Below are positions 62,739 to 64,000 of a stretch of DNA of 64,000 nt, piece after piece. The notes under the pieces are model-generated. The model had not been told where the DNA came from. It saw only the letters and a list, made by a program, of their open reading frames with translations, and did no database searches. Source of the DNA: Mycobacterium sp. EPa45 (GTDB lineage: Bacteria > Actinomycetota > Actinomycetes > Mycobacteriales > Mycobacteriaceae); the NCBI RefSeq assembly GCF_001021385.1, contig NZ_CP011773.1, positions 992,001-1,056,000 on the forward strand. The letters are read 5' to 3'. Each line of letters begins with the position of its first letter. Position 1 is the stretch's first letter. A program made the position numbers and the translations under genes.

Positions 62739-64000
62739 CGGGATCCCCCTGCTTCGGCGGGCAGCGGCGCCGCCGCAGCCGGTGGTGGCGGCGCATCGTC
62801 CGGATCGGCGGTGCCGGGCACTCGGGGGAATGGCGGCGCCCACCACGGTGTAGGCGGATTGGGGTCGGCCAGGTTCGGGTTCGGGTTGATCAGCGGGGGC
62901 CCGACTGCGACGAGGTTGCCGTCCGGGCCGACCACCGTGCCCGGCGTCGGCGCCAGATCCTTGGGTGGCTGGTAATTCTGCGGCAGCAGCATCTCGGGCA
63001 GATCGGGGCGCACCACGATCTTCGGCGCGGTGTAGCAGCTCGGCCCCAGCAACTGGGCGTAGCGGGGGCAATCCGCGCGGGTGTAGTCGTAGCTGGGTGT
63101 CAGTGACAGGTTGACCCGCATGTTGCCGGTGTCCAGTTCGGGGATCCATACTTCGTCGAAGAACCTGCGCGACAACTCGTTCATCTTCGTGAACGCGGGC
63201 ACGAACTTGCCGGCATTCATCGCGAGGCTGCCCAGCACCGGGGTCAGGTCGTGGGAAATGCCGGTCAGCTGATCGATGTGATTGTCGACCGCGGTGCGCG
63301 TGGTGCCCAAGGTGTGCGTGCCGCCGGTGACCAGCGTGGTCAGCGCCGACCGTTTCTCGGCCAGGACCTGCATGGGCCGCACCGCCTGGTGCAGTGCGTC
63401 GACCAGATCGGGTGCGGTTGCCGACAACCCGTGGGTGGCGTCGATCAGCGCCGATACCGTCGACGGTCCGTCGTCGGTTCTGACGATCGAATTCAGCTGG
63501 TCGAGAAGCCGATTCAGCTGTGCGCCGCCGGTGAGCAGTTTGCCGCGGCGGTTCTCGGTGGCGGCGTTGACCGCCGCGAGGATGCCGACACTGCGGTCCT
63601 CCCGGCCACGGCCGGTGGCGGCCAGCACGTCGCGCAGCTTGCTGATGGTGGTTTGGAACAACACGGTCGGCAGCGCGGTGTCCTCGGGGATGTGCTCGCC
63701 GGCCCGAATCGCCGGGCCGGCACCATCGGCAACCAATTGCACTGAGGAGACGGCGAATACGTTGGAGGGCACCACCCGCGCGGTCACCGAGGCCGGGATG
63801 GATCCGGCGTATTCGGGTTTGAGGTCGATGTGGACGTAATTGGGATGGCCGTTGGCGGCGGGGATCACGCTGTCGACGGCCCCGACCAGGATGCCGTGAT
63901 ATTTCACGTCGGACTTCTGCGGCAGCCCGTCGCCGACGTTCAGCAGATCGGCGACCACCCGCACGTAGTTGGTCAGCTTGCCGTTCGACTTGAGCAGCAG
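62735..64000 (-). CDS. mceA: Mce-family protein MceA, N-terminus outside the window
   Basis: The frame stays open to the window end. Twelve codons upstream of the first possible start inside the window still read as MceA (LLLKSNGKLTNYVRVVADLL), so the signal-anchor and first strands are missing. Visible: QKSDVKYHGILVGAVDSVIP of the MCE domain, the helical Mce part, and a Pro-rich tail (PPPPAAAAPLPAEAG). mceA heads the core operon; the YrbE permease genes expected before it lie beyond the window. Confidence 0.92.
   Translation of the reverse strand: MLLKSNGKLTNYVRVVADLLNVGDGLPQKSDVKYHGILVGAVDSVIPAANGHPNYVHIDLKPEYAGSIPASVTARVVPSNVFAVSSVQLVADGAGPAIRAGEHIPEDTALPTVLFQTTISKLRDVLAATGRGREDRSVGILAAVNAATENRRGKLLTGGAQLNRLLDQLNSIVRTDDGPSTVSALIDATHGLSATAPDLVDALHQAVRPMQVLAEKRSALTTLVTGGTHTLGTTRTAVDNHIDQLTGISHDLTPVLGSLAMNAGKFVPAFTKMNELSRRFFDEVWIPELDTGNMRVNLSLTPSYDYTRADCPRYAQLLGPSCYTAPKIVVRPDLPEMLLPQNYQPPKDLAPTPGTVVGPDGNLVAVGPPLINPNPNLADPNPPTPWWAPPFPRVPGTADPDDAPPPPAAAAPLPAEAGGSR

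Noticed and set aside
1..64000. CRISPR array, tRNA or rRNA genes, insertion sequences
   Set aside because: I looked for regular direct repeats with spacers, cloverleaf-like or CCA-ended segments and transposase motifs and saw none; short RNA genes could still be missed by eye.

Overview
The window reads as a piece of the chromosome of a high-GC actinobacterium, very probably a mycobacterium (Mycolicibacterium/Mycobacterium type). The evidence is an mceA-F operon followed by an Mce-associated membrane protein, a hemophore-related secreted protein, an MpaB-type oxygenase, an F420-nitroreductase-like (DUF385) protein, an MPT64-like secreted protein and many small proteins with Sec signal peptides. 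No rRNA, tRNA, integrase, IS element or CRISPR array was recognised.

Left flank (1-9.6 kb): two large secreted low-complexity proteins (one an Asn/Gly protein built on an exact 20-residue repeat), a strong bidirectional terminator at 3840-3885, small secreted proteins, a decayed amino-acid permease, a DHA2-type MFS exporter coupled to a small secreted protein, and a TPR-LuxR regulator.

Centre (about 9.6-42.5 kb): a defence island of about 33 kb with base composition that looks less GC-rich than its surroundings. Its right part is a complete BREX type 2 / Pgl locus on the minus strand, transcribed from high to low coordinates: pglW (kinase with NERD domain), pglX (adenine methyltransferase), pglY (ATPase), pglZ (alkaline-phosphatase fold), brxD (ATPase) and brxHI (Lhr-like helicase). 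A GmrSD/BrxU-like DUF262-DUF1524 nuclease follows as a seventh gene. All seven junctions inside this array overlap or touch. Downstream on the same strand, after a 347-base gap with its own palindromes, lie two giant overlapping genes. One is a DEDDh-exonuclease + DinG-type helicase + RecQ-type helicase fusion of 1745 residues. The other is a 2144-residue SNF2-type helicase with three separate cysteine clusters. I see no named system made of these two proteins, and they are the best candidate for something undescribed. A convergent pair (an unknown protein and a DUF6308 protein) closes the left edge of the island.

Between the island and the right flank (42.8-45.6 kb) is a compact ADP-ribose/NAD-related cluster: a macrodomain protein, a second protein with a macrodomain-like C-terminus and a divergent NrtR-like regulator whose Nudix catalytic box has lost its glutamates. 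Two matched 23-base inverted repeats lie in the shared promoter.

Right flank (45.7-64 kb): a cytochrome P450 with a cupin protein, secreted and membrane proteins, a Tat-exported GH16 glycosidase, a secreted lipase-like protein, a PD-(D/E)XK-like protein, a double TetR regulator divergent from an MpaB oxygenase, and the mce operon (minus strand, mceA cut by the window end).
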